From an uncultured Campylobacter sp. (GTDB lineage: Bacteria; Campylobacterota; Campylobacteria; Campylobacterales; Campylobacteraceae): DNA of 7,044 nt. The notes beneath the pieces are model-generated. The model was not told the DNA's origin and did no database searches. It saw nothing but the letters and a program-made list of their open reading frames with translations. Positions 6,914-7,044 of the stretch are shown here, in pieces; position 1 is the first letter of the stretch; each line of letters starts with the position of its first letter. The stretch lies in assembly GCF_938018035.1 (NCBI RefSeq), contig NZ_CALIJF010000068.1:1-7044 (forward strand), written 5' to 3'. Made by a program: the position numbers and the translations under genes.

Positions 6914-7044
6914 CTTTTGCTTTGCTACGGCTAGCGGAGCAAATATATCCGCGGCGAGCAGAGTTAGCGGTCGCGGCAATCTCGCCGGTCTATCTTTAAG
7001 CGCGGCGAGTTTGGAATTTCCATGCTTGTCGTTTCAGCTGCGTC

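Larger units (their letters stand above)
6716..7044. other. Region without a supportable gene, carrying inverted and degenerate direct repeats
   Basis: All six frames are broken by stops, and none of the short open stretches matches a family I recognise. It contains several stem-loops (listed separately) and a degenerate repeat. A + strand ATG at 7022 (reading MLVVSAA to the window edge) could open the next gene, but it has no clear ribosome-binding site and too little sequence to judge. No tRNA or rRNA features are seen. Confidence 0.6.

Noticed and set aside
6881..7033. A 50-codon - strand open stretch (contains LTLLAADIFAPLAVAK)
   Set aside because: No ATG, begins right after a stop, has no ribosome-binding site and no recognisable domain; most likely chance, although a decayed gene remnant cannot be excluded.
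1..7044. CRISPR array, insertion sequence, integrase site, toxin-antitoxin or defence genes
   Set aside because: No regularly spaced repeats, transposase or integrase motifs, or recognisable defence domains were seen; the coding part is fully explained by housekeeping-type genes.

Overview
The window reads as part of a Campylobacter chromosome. The base composition is fairly balanced (near half G+C by eye), which would suit one of the higher-GC oral species such as the gracilis/rectus/showae group better than C. jejuni; the species is an inference. Support comes from the protein families, from the order purD - RDD membrane protein - lptD - phosphoribosyltransferase - pnp (an order I recall from Campylobacter/Helicobacter relatives but could not check), and from a striking excess of the hexamer AAATTT.

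Layout: everything recognisable is on the + strand and tightly packed. Positions 1-344 hold the 3' end of purD (purine synthesis). It overlaps by 4 bases a small RDD-family membrane protein (341-778), which overlaps by 14 bases lptD, the outer-membrane LPS translocon (765-3023). lptD shares one base (TAATG) with a type I phosphoribosyltransferase-like gene (3023-3742), which overlaps by 17 bases pnp, polynucleotide phosphorylase (3726-5840). After a 20-base gap with a clear ribosome-binding site comes a tandem-domain universal stress protein (5861-6715). The last 329 bases (6716-7044) contain no gene I can support, but hold several inverted repeats and a degenerate direct repeat.

How they fit together: the chain of overlaps points to one translationally coupled transcript joining nucleotide metabolism (PurD, perhaps the phosphoribosyltransferase), envelope assembly (LptD, perhaps the RDD protein), RNA decay (PNPase) and stress response (USP). 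No promoter is visible inside the window, so transcription probably starts upstream of it. Two consecutive genes (RDD, lptD) have TTG as the only workable start. This is mainly housekeeping DNA. I found no defence system, mobile element, CRISPR array or RNA gene, and no convincing new multi-gene system. The most unusual signal is the genome-signature-like AAATTT enrichment, found in all codon phases.
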